Counted from the stretch's first letter, positions 1-8,691 are shown. The stretch: 64,000 nt of DNA from Paenibacillus tepidiphilus (GCF_008635795.1 NZ_VWRQ01000027.1:1-64000), one strand, 5' to 3'. Program-made: numbers and translations. The notes: a model not told the origin generated them from the letters alone.

Positions 1-912
1 ATTGAACCCATCTTTGAAGCAGACTTCGAAGAAGTATCCTTCGGATTTCGTCCGAAGCGGAGTGCCAAAGGAGCACTGGATCGAATCCGGAAAGCCTGCA
101 ACCGCAAAGGAAATTGGGTAGTCGACGTCGATATTCAAGGTTACTTCGACAATATTAATCAGGAGAAGCTTGTGAAATTGGTACAAATGCGTATCAATGA
201 CAGGCGGATTCTAAAGTTAATACGGAAGTGGCTGCATGCGGGAGTCATGGAAGAAGGAAACGTAAGACGCTCCGATTTAGGGACGCCACAAGGTGGCGTC
301 ATCTCACCGCTTTTGGCGAATATCTACTTGAACTACTTTGACCGACTATGGGAGAAACACGGAAGTGGATTAGGGGAACTGACAAGGTATGCAGACGACT
401 TTGTAGTGGTCTGTAAAACCAAAAAGGACGCGGAACATGCGTATGAACTTATACGCAGAATCATGGAACGTCTAGAGTTAACCCTCCACCCAACCAAAAC
501 CCGCATAGTAGGGCTATGGACAGGAGACGAAGGGTTCGACTTCTTAGGAATGCACCACCGAAAAACGAAAGCAGAAACTTCTCAAGGGAAGATGTACTAT
601 ACCACACAGCAGTGGCTAACGAAGAAGGCAGAGGAACGTATACGAAGCGTGGTCAAAGAGAGATTAGCACCGCCCGGCATGCGTTCTAAATCTTTCGCGG
701 AACATGTAGAATGGCTCAATCCGAAAATTCAGGGATGGAGAAATTATTACTACACGAACTACAGCCAAAAGAGGTTAGCCAAGCTGGATTGGTATATTCT
801 GCAACGGTTCACCCGGTGGTATGCAAAGAAGAGACAACGCAGGAGATGGATGAGTTCACGATCTGAAGTCAAGTATATAGCCAGCATGTATGGACTAAAA
901 ACGCTATTGTAA
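1..912 (+). CDS. ltrA: group II intron reverse transcriptase/maturase (5' truncated by window edge)
   Basis: The reading frame is open from base 1, so the first visible residue is not the start; a GTG at 172 is only an internal codon. Visible parts are the end of the RT palm with VDVDIQGYFDNI (RT motif 3 region) and GTPQGGVISPLLANIYLN. The catalytic YADD box lies at 388-399. These are followed by the thumb and the maturase-specific domain X with WLNPKIQGWRNYY. The protein would splice its own intron RNA and prime reverse transcription at new DNA targets. No stop or frameshift is seen in the visible 303 codons, so this copy may be functional. A DNA-binding/endonuclease (HNH) extension is absent: the protein ends soon after the basic domain X tail. 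Confidence 0.93.
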   Translation: MEPIFEADFEEVSFGFRPKRSAKGALDRIRKACNRKGNWVVDVDIQGYFDNINQEKLVKLVQMRINDRRILKLIRKWLHAGVMEEGNVRRSDLGTPQGGVISPLLANIYLNYFDRLWEKHGSGLGELTRYADDFVVVCKTKKDAEHAYELIRRIMERLELTLHPTKTRIVGLWTGDEGFDFLGMHHRKTKAETSQGKMYYTTQQWLTKKAEERIRSVVKERLAPPGMRSKSFAEHVEWLNPKIQGWRNYYYTNYSQKRLAKLDWYILQRFTRWYAKKRQRRRWMSSRSEVKYIASMYGLKTLL

Positions 913-941
913 TCTGCATGCCCATGAATGACAAGCATCGG

Positions 942-1013
942 AAAGCCGTATGAGGGAAAACCTCACGTACGGTTTGATGAGGAGGGGCTGGTTTGAATCC
1001 AGCCCTTTACTCT
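942..1013 (+). ncRNA. group II intron domains V and VI
   Basis: Bases 942-975 fold as the 34-nt domain V hairpin: AAAGCCGTATGAGG pairs with CCTCACGTACGGTTT around a GAAA-type loop and carries the AGC catalytic triad at the base of the stem. Bases 976-1013 form the domain VI stem (GGGCTGG with CCAGCCC), which would contain the branch-point adenosine. The order of maturase frame, domain V, domain VI and exon is the standard arrangement. The exact branch A and 3' splice site cannot be fixed by eye. Confidence 0.8.
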
Positions 1014-1224
1014 AGAAATATCATTTATGAATTAGGCGGATGTCCCCCTCTACACAACCACCTTCGCATGCGGCCATAAAGAATGGAATGTACGTACGCA
1101 TCCTGAATGATGTAGACCCCGTCCGTGAAGGGAATTGGCTGATATGGTGCAATGCATTCTTGCACGTACCCTTGCGACAAACAATACGCGATGCCGGGCG
1201 GTGCCGGCGACCATTCCCGAATTC

Positions 1225-1516
1225 GAAAAACCGACCACAATGTGCTCTGCGTGAGTAAATGGACTAAATGCTCCGAATGTGTACGAAAAACCGACTATAA
1301 TACGCTGCTGCGTGGGTAAACGGGCTATATGTATATGAAAAACCGACCACAATTCGCTGCTGCATGGAGAAATGGACCAAATGTGTATGAAAAACTGACC
1401 ACAATTCGTTGTTGCAGCGGTAATCGAGCCAAATGTGTACGAAAAACCGACCACAATTCTTTGTTGCAGCGGTAATCGAGCCATATGTGTATGAAAAACC
1501 GACCACAATTCATTGG
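1225..1516. repeat. tandem array of ~52-bp intergenic repeats, array 1
   Basis: Six copies of the core GAAAAACCGACCACAAT (with 1-3 base variants) start at 1225, 1285, 1337, 1389, 1441 and 1493. Spacings are 60, 52, 52, 52 and 52 bp. The 35-bp inter-core parts are similar to each other (TTGTTGCAGCGGTAATCGAG-like), so this is a true tandem repeat and not a CRISPR. A period of 52 is not a multiple of three, which argues against coding. The same family recurs at 32405-32735 in the same orientation. Confidence 0.9.
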
Positions 1517-1642
1517 AAATTCACAGAAACGTGTGAGAGACGAGATGAACTTTAAGCGCAAAATATAGTCACTATGTTACATCAATCATAAGAAGGGCAG
1601 TGTCTTAAAGTGTAGCTTTTAATCCGGCTGCCTCAACAAAAA

Positions 1643-1652
1643 AGTCAAAATT
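1643..1652 (+). promoter_or_regulatory. candidate regulator box upstream of GH88
   Basis: AGTCAAAATT lies 57 bp upstream of a TATACG hexamer (1700-1705) and about 100 bp upstream of the GH88 start. The same box recurs at 8753 and 10685 at 59 bp from a -10-like hexamer. No good -35 is visible here, as is usual for activator-dependent promoters. The likely binder is the AraC-type response regulator encoded at 7069; this is inference. Confidence 0.4.
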
Positions 1653-1745
1653 ACACACGCTCCCGGCAAAAGTTCTCCCCGTGCGGCCTGTCTCCATCCT
1701 ATACGATTAGGCAAACAGGCAGGTATTGTTAAGGGGGAATCAGAG

Positions 1746-2876
1746 ATGTGGAAGGCCGCCATTGAAGATGCGGTTCAGAAGGTGCAGCGCAATATTGCGC
1801 GGTTTGACGGACGATATCCGCATGTAGGCGAGGGGAAGCAGTATGCACTGATCGGCAATGACGACTGGACGAACGGGTTCTGGAGCGGGATGCTCTGGCT
1901 ATCCTGCGAATACACGGGCGATCCGCAGCTCCGGGAGGCCGCCAGGCATACGGTGGAGAGCTTCCACCGCAGAATGGATGAAGGCACGGTGCTGGATCAT
2001 CATGATATCGGGTTTCTGTATTCGCTGTCGGCGAAGGCGCAGTGGATCGTCGAACGCGATGAAGAGGCACGGCAGCTGACGCTGCGCGCTGCGGACAAGC
2101 TGATGGAGCGCTGGCGGGAACAGGGCGGATATCTGCAGGCGTGGGGCCGGAAGGATGACGCGGCGGAGAACGGCCGCATTATTATCGACTGCCTGCTTAA
2201 TCTGCCGCTGCTCTACTGGGCATCGGAGCAGACCGATAACCCCTTGTACCGGAACGCTGCGGAGCAGCAGGCCCGCAAGAGCAGAAGATATCTGGTCAGA
2301 GGAGATGACAGCTCCTATCATACCTTCTTCTTCAATCCGGAGACAGGAGAGCCGATTGGCGGAGCGACGCATCAGGGGTATACGAACGGTTCGACGTGGG
2401 CGAGAGGGCAGGCCTGGGGCATATACGGATTCGCCCTTTCTTACCGGTACACCGGAGACCCGGCGTTTCTGGAGACGGCGAAGCGGATGGCCCTGTACTT
2501 TGTGCAGCACTTGCCTGCTGACCATGTCGCTTACTGGGATTTCGCCCTGCCGCCCGGAATGGAGCAGCCTTACCGCGACAGCTCGGCGTCGGCCATTGCC
2601 GCCGCTGGGCTGGCCGAATTGCTGGACCATCTGAAGGAAGAAGATCCTGTGTATGCGTACCTTCAGGAAGGCCTGAACCAATCTATGACATCGCTCGTGC
2701 ACAATTATTCTACTGCCGGTGACGACAGTGCCGAGGGGCTGCTGCAGCACGGCTCCTATCATGTGCGGGGCGGACTGGCTCCCGATGAGTATATGATCTG
2801 GGGCGACTATTTCTATCTGGAGACGCTGCTGCGGCTGGAGCGTGGAATCGGGGGCTACTGGTATGAGCGGAAATAA
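1746..2876 (+). CDS. ugl: GH88 unsaturated glucuronyl hydrolase
   Basis: This is a 376-residue enzyme without a signal peptide, so cytoplasmic. It matches the family-88 (alpha/alpha)6-barrel that removes the unsaturated 4,5-uronate left at the non-reducing end of oligosaccharides by polysaccharide lyases. The HHDIGF motif gives Asp87 and the IIDCLLNLPLLYW motif gives Asp148. These correspond to Asp88 and Asp149 of the well-studied 377-residue UGL of Bacillus sp. GL1. RGQAWGIYGFALSYRYTGD and GDYFYLETLLRL are further family signatures. The ATG at 1746 follows an AAGGGGG ribosome site. The stop overlaps the start of the lyase gene, so the two are probably translationally coupled: the lyase makes the unsaturated product that this enzyme trims. 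Substrate could be hyaluronan-, chondroitin-, heparin- or gellan-derived; the sequence does not decide. Confidence 0.9.
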   Translation: MWKAAIEDAVQKVQRNIARFDGRYPHVGEGKQYALIGNDDWTNGFWSGMLWLSCEYTGDPQLREAARHTVESFHRRMDEGTVLDHHDIGFLYSLSAKAQWIVERDEEARQLTLRAADKLMERWREQGGYLQAWGRKDDAAENGRIIIDCLLNLPLLYWASEQTDNPLYRNAAEQQARKSRRYLVRGDDSSYHTFFFNPETGEPIGGATHQGYTNGSTWARGQAWGIYGFALSYRYTGDPAFLETAKRMALYFVQHLPADHVAYWDFALPPGMEQPYRDSSASAIAAAGLAELLDHLKEEDPVYAYLQEGLNQSMTSLVHNYSTAGDDSAEGLLQHGSYHVRGGLAPDEYMIWGDYFYLETLLRLERGIGGYWYERK

Positions 2877-4719
2877 GGATAGTGCTAAAGGAAATGAGAA
2901 CAGCGCTGTAAGAAATGCGGGTAGAACTGTAGGAAGTGAGGACAGCGCTGTAGGGTGTGGGAACAGCGCTGTAAGAAATGCGGGTAGTGCTGTAGGAAGT
3001 GAGGACAGCGCTGTAGGGTGTGGGGACAGCGCTGCAAGGAATGCAGGTAGTGCTGTAGGAAGTGAGGACGGCGCTGCACGTATTTCGCCGTCTGCAATCG
3101 AAGCATTACTTCCGCTGCTGAACCTGGCGTATCCGGGCCTGGACAAGGTAAAGGAAGCGCTGCGCCAGAATCGGCCCGAACTAGCCGCCGCCGAACTCAT
3201 GGCCTACTTCGCAGGCCGGAAGATGCCGGCTGGATATCCCGATGCAGCCGACCGTGAAGCGGTGGCCGCGCATATCCGGGCATCTTGTGCAGACGAGCTT
3301 GCGCTGAGCAGGACTACAGCCGATGAAGTGCTGGAGCAGACCTTCCGGTTCCGGTTCCCGATGGATATGGAGCGTACCCAAATACCGGTGGCCTTCACCG
3401 GGGCCATTGACTGGAATCACGTGCCGGCCGGCGATGTGGAGTGGGCGTATATGCTGAACCGCCACCGCTATTGGGTGGCACTGGGACAAATGTATGTTCT
3501 GACGGGCGAAGAACGTTATGCCGAGGGTCTGTGCGGCCAGCTGGAGGATTGGATCGGCCGCAATCCGCTGCCGGCGGGTCCGGGGGAGGTGCTGACCTGG
3601 CGCAGCATTGAAGCCGGGCTTCGCGGCACCAACTGGACCAAGGCACTGTCCTATGTGCTGCACAGCCCCAGCTTCACCCCCGGCTTGCTGGTGAAATGCC
3701 TGCATGCGCTTTACGTGCATGCGGAGTATCTGGCAGCCCCTTATAGCGGCTGGAAGAATATCAGCAACTGGGGTGTGCTGGAGTGCTGCGGCCTGCTCCA
3801 TATCGCGCGCTTTCTGCCGGAGCTCCGCCTCTCGGAGCACTGGAGCGACCTGGCGCTGGAACGGATGCGTACAACGGCGTCGCTGCAAATATTACCGGAC
3901 GGTCTGCACTGGGAGCAGTCGCCGACCTATCACCATGAGGTGCTGTCCAGCTATCTGGAGATGATTCATCTAGCCCATTCGGGAGGAATCAGCCTGGAAC
4001 CGGCAGTGTTGAATACGGTCCAGGCCGCGGCGCATGCCTCGCTCGGCATCGCTCAGCCGGACGGCGGCCAGCCGATGACCGGAGACAGCGACCGGCTGGC
4101 GGTTGCGCCGCTCATGGCGGCTGCCGCGCTGCTGTTCAATGATCCTGTGCTGCGGTTCGGAGGCGGGGAGCGCCTGGATTACGACAACGCCTGGCTGTTC
4201 GGAAGGTCAGGTCTGCGGCAATATGCAGGGATGTCTGCCAAGCCGCCGCAGGAGCTGTCGCAGGCGTACACGCATTCCGGCAACTATATCATGCGTACAG
4301 ACTGGGACCGGCAAGCCTTATATCTGCTGCTGCGCTGCGCGCCGCTCGGCGGCGGGCACGGTCATGCCGATTCGCTGCACATTGATATTCATGCCTATGG
4401 CCGCAGCCTGCTGACCGATCTGGGCCGGTATAATTACAGCGATTCCGAGCCGCTGCGGCAGACACTCAAGCGGCCCTCCGCCCACAACACCTTTGTGGTG
4501 GATGATACGGATTTTACGGAAGTGATCGACACCTGGCAATACGGGGCCGTGGCTTCCCCGGCCGGAATCCACTGGGTGACGCTGCCGGAATTCGATTATG
4601 CCGAAGCCGGGCATGACGGCTACCGCCGTCTGGAGGTTCCCGTCTACCCGCGCAGACGAATCCTGTTCATCAAGCCTTACGGCTGGCTGCTGGTGGACAG
4701 TGCGGAGGGAAGGGGATAG
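2863..4719 (+). CDS. heparinase II/III-family polysaccharide lyase, ends at a premature amber stop
   Basis: I chose the ATG at 2863, 8 bp after GGGGG; a GTG at 2842 is also in frame. Residues 1-70 are a low-complexity repeat (see 2898-3066). An alpha/alpha-toroid domain follows with SNWGVLECCG and SPTYHHEV, then the start of the beta-sandwich with the family hallmark GGGHGHADSLHIDIHAYG and RPSAHNTFVVDD. The frame stops at TAG (4717-4719) right after WLLVDSAEGRG. The same frame then continues for another 169 codons with clearly homologous C-terminal sequence, so this is one gene cut by a single nonsense codon. Without the tail the protein lacks most of its C-terminal beta-sandwich. No signal peptide is visible. 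Neighbouring GH88 fits a lyase followed by removal of the unsaturated uronate. Confidence 0.85.
   Translation: MSGNKDSAKGNENSAVRNAGRTVGSEDSAVGCGNSAVRNAGSAVGSEDSAVGCGDSAARNAGSAVGSEDGAARISPSAIEALLPLLNLAYPGLDKVKEALRQNRPELAAAELMAYFAGRKMPAGYPDAADREAVAAHIRASCADELALSRTTADEVLEQTFRFRFPMDMERTQIPVAFTGAIDWNHVPAGDVEWAYMLNRHRYWVALGQMYVLTGEERYAEGLCGQLEDWIGRNPLPAGPGEVLTWRSIEAGLRGTNWTKALSYVLHSPSFTPGLLVKCLHALYVHAEYLAAPYSGWKNISNWGVLECCGLLHIARFLPELRLSEHWSDLALERMRTTASLQILPDGLHWEQSPTYHHEVLSSYLEMIHLAHSGGISLEPAVLNTVQAAAHASLGIAQPDGGQPMTGDSDRLAVAPLMAAAALLFNDPVLRFGGGERLDYDNAWLFGRSGLRQYAGMSAKPPQELSQAYTHSGNYIMRTDWDRQALYLLLRCAPLGGGHGHADSLHIDIHAYGRSLLTDLGRYNYSDSEPLRQTLKRPSAHNTFVVDDTDFTEVIDTWQYGAVASPAGIHWVTLPEFDYAEAGHDGYRRLEVPVYPRRRILFIKPYGWLLVDSAEGRG
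2898..3066 (+). repeat. 63-bp in-frame tandem repeat in the lyase N-terminus
   Basis: Two nearly identical 63-bp units (2941-3003 and 3004-3066) follow a partial 43-bp unit (2898-2940). Each encodes about 21 residues of the type DSAVGCGNSAVRNAGSAVGSE and is itself built from three 7-residue subunits (x-S-A-V-x-x-x). The period is a multiple of three, so the frame is kept. The segment lies before the recognisable heparinase domain and looks like a young expansion. Confidence 0.9.
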
Positions 4720-5226
4720 CACAGGCTCAAGCAGCGGTTTCACTTCCCGCCCGGCCCGGTCCAGCTCTCTCCGGAGAGCGGAATTGTCCGCAGCCGGTCG
4801 GAAGCTGCCGCCAATCTGTGCATTGTCCCTGCCCCGCAGCACGGCCTGAAGGTATCGCTGGAAGAAAGCCGCATATCCTACGAGTACAATCTGCAAGAGC
4901 AGTGCAGTTGCGCCGTGTATGAGGCGGAAGGCAGCGGCCATGTTTCGTCGGCACAGTGGCTGTATCCGCAGCCGGCGGGAGAGACGGAACTTCCTTCGCT
5001 GCAGAAGCTTCCGGTCCACCGTTACAGCGGCGAGCAGGTAGAGCCTTCACAGGCAGAAGCCTTCCGCATTATGCTGCCGGATGCATCCGAGCGGCTCGTG
5101 CTGATCAGTCACCGTCCTCCGGCGGTGCATGCCGACTCGTATATCGTGGCGGGCCACCAGGTGTTCGGTGAGGTCGTAGTCATTGAACCGGGAAGCGCGG
5201 GGACAAAGATTAAGGTGATTAAATAG
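4720..5226 (+). pseudogene. detached C-terminal part of the heparinase II/III-family lyase
   Basis: This segment continues in the same reading frame directly after the TAG at 4717-4719, starting HRLKQRFHFPPGPVQLSPES and ending IEPGSAGTKIKVIK at a TAG (5224-5226). Family members read through this point with motifs like EGxGxHRxxQRFHF, so the stop codon replaces one residue (for example a GAG-to-TAG change). There is no ribosome site or start just downstream; the first in-frame GTG is at 4915. Unless amber is suppressed, or this is a sequencing error, the fragment is not made as part of the enzyme. Confidence 0.8.
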
Positions 5227-5283
5227 AAAAGTTAATGTGCTGAAATTTAGCCGCTCCGGGGATGTCCAACCTGCAGCGGGAGC

Positions 5284-5292
5284 TGTTACAAT
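5284..5292 (+). promoter_or_regulatory. extended -10 promoter candidate for the two-component system
   Basis: TGTTACAAT (TG-n-TACAAT) stands 47 bp upstream of the kinase start in the 112-bp gap after the lyase remnant. No convincing -35 is present, which is tolerated by extended -10 promoters. It would let the sensor pair be expressed independently of the enzyme genes. Confidence 0.35.
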
Positions 5293-5338
5293 GGGAGAAA
5301 AGCTGCTTTAGTCCCATCCAAGAAGGTGCGGTGCATCC

Positions 5339-7087
5339 ATGTTCAAACTTACGTATTACCGGAGAATACAGCTGTCCTTTCTGCTGTTCATCATCCTGCC
5401 GATCCTGGCGGTTTCGATATTCTCATACACGCTGCTGAAGCAAAACATGATCGAGAAGTTCCGGCTGAGCACCAGCAATATGCTGAATGTAATTGTCGGG
5501 GAAATCGAACGGACCATCGACGACGTCACCTTCGCTTCGCATTATCTGGTCAATGACACAGGCCTGAAGGCTTCACTGGACAATTTTGCCGATACGGGCC
5601 GGATCAGCACCTATCCCGACTATACCCGGTTTATGCAGATCAAGGACAGCTTCTCGCTGATTACCTCGAAACCGCTTAACAACAGCATCCGCATGTATCT
5701 GGTCAACCGGGCCGGATTCATCATCTCGCCGGATTCGGAGAACTTAAGTGCCATCAACGAACAGATGGGCGTGCTGCTGGACCGGGTGGATGCCTCCCGT
5801 CCTGCCGTGCTGCAGTGGCTGGGAGTGCTGGAGGGCGGGAAGGACGTGAAGGACGGGGAGGCGACCTATTATATGGCCAGAGTCATCGGCGGGGGCGGCG
5901 ACCGGCCGTACTCCTCCGTGCTGCTGATCGGTATCCGCACGGCTTACTTCGAGCAGCTGCTCGGCCGGGTGGAGTTCGGGACGCCGGCTTTGTTCGACAG
6001 CGCAGGGCAGCGGATAGCCGGGGGCGAAGCGATTCTGCTCCATCCGGAGCGGGACACGGATTCCGTACTGCGCAGCGAGGAGGCGCTGGAGAAGACGGAC
6101 TGGACACTCGTCTACGAGACCTCCGAGGAAGCGCTGACCGGCCAGATGTCCAGAGCCTTCTATACCGGCATCGCGCTGGTGCTTGTCTTCACGCTGATCT
6201 TCTCCGTGATTTCGCTGCTGTTCGCCCAAAGACTGCACAGCCCGATCCGCAAGCTGCAGCGTGTGGCCCGGCAGTTCACGATGGGCAACCGCGATATGCG
6301 GCTGGAGGTCACCGGCAAGGACGACATCGCCGAGCTCGGCCACTCCTTCAATCAGATGCTCGATGAAATCGAGGTGCTGATCGCCAATATCGAGCAGGAA
6401 CAGGAGCAGAAGCGGGTGCTGGAATTGGAAGCGCTCTTTATGCAGATCCGCCCGCACTTCCTGATCAATACACTGAATTCTATCAAATGCAGTCTCATTC
6501 TGAATGACGACGAGCTGCACAGCGGCGTCATCGACTCGCTGATGGGCCTGCTGCGCGCTTACCTGAAGGTGAACGAACCGGCCACCCTGGAGGAAGAATG
6601 CCGCCTGCTGCGCTACTACGCCGATATCATGCAGGTGCGCAGCGAGATGCTGCTGGACCTGAAATTCTTCATTGCACCGGAGCTTGCGCCCCTGATTGTT
6701 CCGAAGCTGGTGCTGCAGCCGCTGGTGGAGAATGCCATTGTGCACGGGCTCGCGGATCAGGACCAGCCGCTGATTACAGTTACGGCCTGGAGAGAGCAGG
6801 GGATGATAGTGATTGAGATCGCCGACAACGGCGACGGCATCGAAGAAGAGCAGCGTTTGCGGCTAAACCGGCAGCTGAATGAACCGGATTCCGGGGAATA
6901 TGCCGCTTATCCGCGGGTCGGGCTGCGCAATGTCATTCAGCGGCTGCGGCTGACCTTCGGCCCGGCGGCCAGCCTGGAGCTCCGCCCGGGTGAAGCCGCC
7001 GGCACTACAGTTCACTTACGGTTTCCTGCGCCGGAACGCCAGGACCGACTTACAGAGGAGGTGCGGGCATGTACAGAGTCATGCTGA
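5339..7087 (+). CDS. YesM-type sensor histidine kinase
   Basis: This 582-residue membrane kinase has an N-terminal transmembrane helix (about 11-33), an extracellular Cache-like sensor region (about 35-275) and a second helix (about 279-300). A HAMP segment follows, then a His_kinase domain with the phospho-acceptor in FMQIRPHFLINTLNS (His373) and an HATPase domain with NAIVHGL and IADNGDGI. This architecture is typical of the carbohydrate-sensing YesM/LytS-like kinases that sit beside ABC sugar importers. Its stop overlaps the regulator gene by 19 bp, so the pair is co-translated. The ligand is unknown, presumably an oligosaccharide or the loaded binding protein of this locus. Confidence 0.93.
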   Translation: MFKLTYYRRIQLSFLLFIILPILAVSIFSYTLLKQNMIEKFRLSTSNMLNVIVGEIERTIDDVTFASHYLVNDTGLKASLDNFADTGRISTYPDYTRFMQIKDSFSLITSKPLNNSIRMYLVNRAGFIISPDSENLSAINEQMGVLLDRVDASRPAVLQWLGVLEGGKDVKDGEATYYMARVIGGGGDRPYSSVLLIGIRTAYFEQLLGRVEFGTPALFDSAGQRIAGGEAILLHPERDTDSVLRSEEALEKTDWTLVYETSEEALTGQMSRAFYTGIALVLVFTLIFSVISLLFAQRLHSPIRKLQRVARQFTMGNRDMRLEVTGKDDIAELGHSFNQMLDEIEVLIANIEQEQEQKRVLELEALFMQIRPHFLINTLNSIKCSLILNDDELHSGVIDSLMGLLRAYLKVNEPATLEEECRLLRYYADIMQVRSEMLLDLKFFIAPELAPLIVPKLVLQPLVENAIVHGLADQDQPLITVTAWREQGMIVIEIADNGDGIEEEQRLRLNRQLNEPDSGEYAAYPRVGLRNVIQRLRLTFGPAASLELRPGEAAGTTVHLRFPAPERQDRLTEEVRACTESC

Positions 7088-8670
7088 TCGACGATGATAT
7101 CCCGATGCTGAAGGTATTGCAGCAGATGGTGGAATGGGAACGGCTGGATTTGCATGTGGCCGGGAGCACGTATTCCAGCGCCAAGGCGCTGCTGATGTTC
7201 AAGGAGACGCTGCCCGATATTGTCATTACGGACATCGGGCTGCCCAAGAAATCGGGTCTGGAGCTGGCCGCCGAATTTACGGCGATCAAGCCGGAGGTGC
7301 GGATCATCTTTCTGACCTGCCATGAGGATTTCCACTATGCCCAGTCAGCCCTCAAGCTGGACGCCGACGATTATCTGCTGAAGGACAGGCTGTCTGCGGA
7401 GCAGCTCGAAGAAAGCCTGCGCAAGTCGGTGGCCCGGCTCAAGGCCAGAGATGCCGGCAACCGGATTGAGGCTGCAGCGGGCGTACATGCCGGACTGCTG
7501 CGCCGGGCGCTGATGCAGATGGTCATGGACGGAACCCATCCGGAGCAGACCCGCGCCCATGCAGCTCAGCTCGGAATAGCCTGGAGCTATCCCTGGTTCA
7601 TGCTCGGCATCGTCAATCTGCATTATTCCGCCTATGAACCGTTATACAACCGCAGTAATCTGCAGCTGATCCGCTATGCGGTATTTAATATTGCCCTGGA
7701 AATTGCCGAGAGCTTTGAAGGGATCACTCCGTTTATTGAACAAGAGCATTTCTTCGTGTTATACAACTACCGGGACAATCTGGCGGGCAATGCTGCGGCA
7801 TATCTCCAGTCGTATCTGGAAGAGCTGCAGCGGCAATGCGCCGTCTTCCTGAAGCTGACGCTGGTCTCGGCGGCGGTAGCGGACAAGCTGGCGCTGCAGG
7901 CGATCGGGGCCGTGTACCAACAGGTCCGGCAGGGCCGCCCTGAATTCTACGGCGGCAGTCCGCTGATGATTGCGGCCATGGGTCAGGTGCTGGACCGCGT
8001 CTATTACCCGGCGCCGCAGGGCTTCGGGGAAGCGTTCCGCAGCAGGCTGGAGCAGCACATTCTGGACAAGGATGCAGCTACGCTCCGCGAGGTGCTGGAG
8101 CAATTCGGCAGCGAGGCGAGGAGCCGGAAGATTGAGCCCGGAGAGTTCATCGAGGAGCTGGTGGCGCTGCTGCGCAGCGCGGAAATGCTGTTCGCCCGGC
8201 GGAAGCCGGAAGAGGATATGTACTTCTACATCGGGGAAGCGCGGACGATGGAGGATGCTTTGGAGCTGGCCGCTGCCCGTCTGGAGCATCTGCTGCGGGA
8301 GCAGCAGACGGCGGCCGGAAACGGCGTTCATGCCCGGGAGCCCCGGCTCCAGGTGATCCAGGCGTTTATTGACCAGCATCTGGCCGAGAACATTACGTCC
8401 ATTGATATCGCACAGTTCCTGTATTTGAATCCAAGCTATTTCTCCCGCTATTTCAAGCGGCTGACCGGACTCAGCTTCACCGATTATGTCCATCAGTACA
8501 AAATGAAAATCGCCGCCAACATGCTGAAGAACTCGGGGCAGACCCTCGAAACGCTGGCCATGGCGCTAGGCTATTCCGACCGGGCTTATTTCTCCAAGGT
8601 ATTCAAGAAATATACCGGAATGACGCCGAGCGACTACAAGAGCCGGAAGCAACTGCGGCGTACGCCGTAA
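7069..8670 (+). CDS. YesN-type response regulator with AraC DNA-binding domain
   Basis: The 533-residue protein has a receiver domain with the acidic pocket LIDDD (residues 7-10) and phospho-acceptor Asp55 in ITDIGLPKKSGLEL. A long linker region (about 130-420) follows, then a C-terminal AraC double helix-turn-helix (about 425-525) with FLYLNPSYFSRYFKRLTG and LAMALGYSDRAYFSKVFKKY. AGGAGGTG lies 6 bp before the ATG. It is the partner of the kinase just upstream and the best candidate to bind the repeated AGTCAAAA boxes at 1643, 8753 and 10685. A strong terminator follows the stop. Confidence 0.93.
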   Translation: MYRVMLIDDDIPMLKVLQQMVEWERLDLHVAGSTYSSAKALLMFKETLPDIVITDIGLPKKSGLELAAEFTAIKPEVRIIFLTCHEDFHYAQSALKLDADDYLLKDRLSAEQLEESLRKSVARLKARDAGNRIEAAAGVHAGLLRRALMQMVMDGTHPEQTRAHAAQLGIAWSYPWFMLGIVNLHYSAYEPLYNRSNLQLIRYAVFNIALEIAESFEGITPFIEQEHFFVLYNYRDNLAGNAAAYLQSYLEELQRQCAVFLKLTLVSAAVADKLALQAIGAVYQQVRQGRPEFYGGSPLMIAAMGQVLDRVYYPAPQGFGEAFRSRLEQHILDKDAATLREVLEQFGSEARSRKIEPGEFIEELVALLRSAEMLFARRKPEEDMYFYIGEARTMEDALELAAARLEHLLREQQTAAGNGVHAREPRLQVIQAFIDQHLAENITSIDIAQFLYLNPSYFSRYFKRLTGLSFTDYVHQYKMKIAANMLKNSGQTLETLAMALGYSDRAYFSKVFKKYTGMTPSDYKSRKQLRRTP

Positions 8671-8691
8671 GGCTGTTTCCGAATGTCCGCT

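Larger units (their letters stand above)
1..1013 (+). mobile_element. group II intron, 3' portion (5' end outside window)
   Basis: The window opens inside a group II intron: a reverse-transcriptase/maturase frame is followed within 30 bases of its stop by a domain V hairpin and a domain VI stem. The 3' boundary is estimated from the end of the domain VI-like stem and is good to a few bases only. Beyond it the sequence changes to non-coding DNA and then to a short tandem repeat array, so no interrupted host gene can be recognised downstream. The 5' RNA domains and the 5' exon lie before the window. Confidence 0.85.
1014..1745. other. 732-bp gene-free stretch between the intron and the first sugar gene
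   Basis: It contains the 52-bp repeat array (1225-1516) and, near its right end, a candidate regulator box and -10-like hexamer for the GH88 gene. Several overlapping frames of 70-150 codons run through it on the minus strand (1050-1561). They are by-products of the repeat, which lacks stop codons on that strand, and each switches frame from unit to unit. Bases 1014-1224 and 1517-1620 hold nothing I can name. Confidence 0.7.

Noticed and set aside
1040..1258. 72-codon plus-strand frame just after the intron, as the interrupted target gene
   Set aside because: It starts with GTG without a ribosome site, runs into the repeat array and resembles no protein I know.
1225..1516. CRISPR-like array (short repeat, ~35-bp spacers)
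   Set aside because: The inter-core segments are similar to one another and the core is only 15-17 bp; no cas genes are present. It is a tandem repeat.
1050..1561. Overlapping minus-strand frames of 78-152 codons with WSVF/VVGF peptides
   Set aside because: The 52-bp period shifts frame in each unit, so the same repeat is read in three frames; there is no ribosome site.
4717..4719. Pyrrolysine or other programmed amber decoding in the lyase
   Set aside because: No pyrrolysine genes or special downstream element are visible and the family has an ordinary residue there; a nonsense mutation or sequencing error is simpler.
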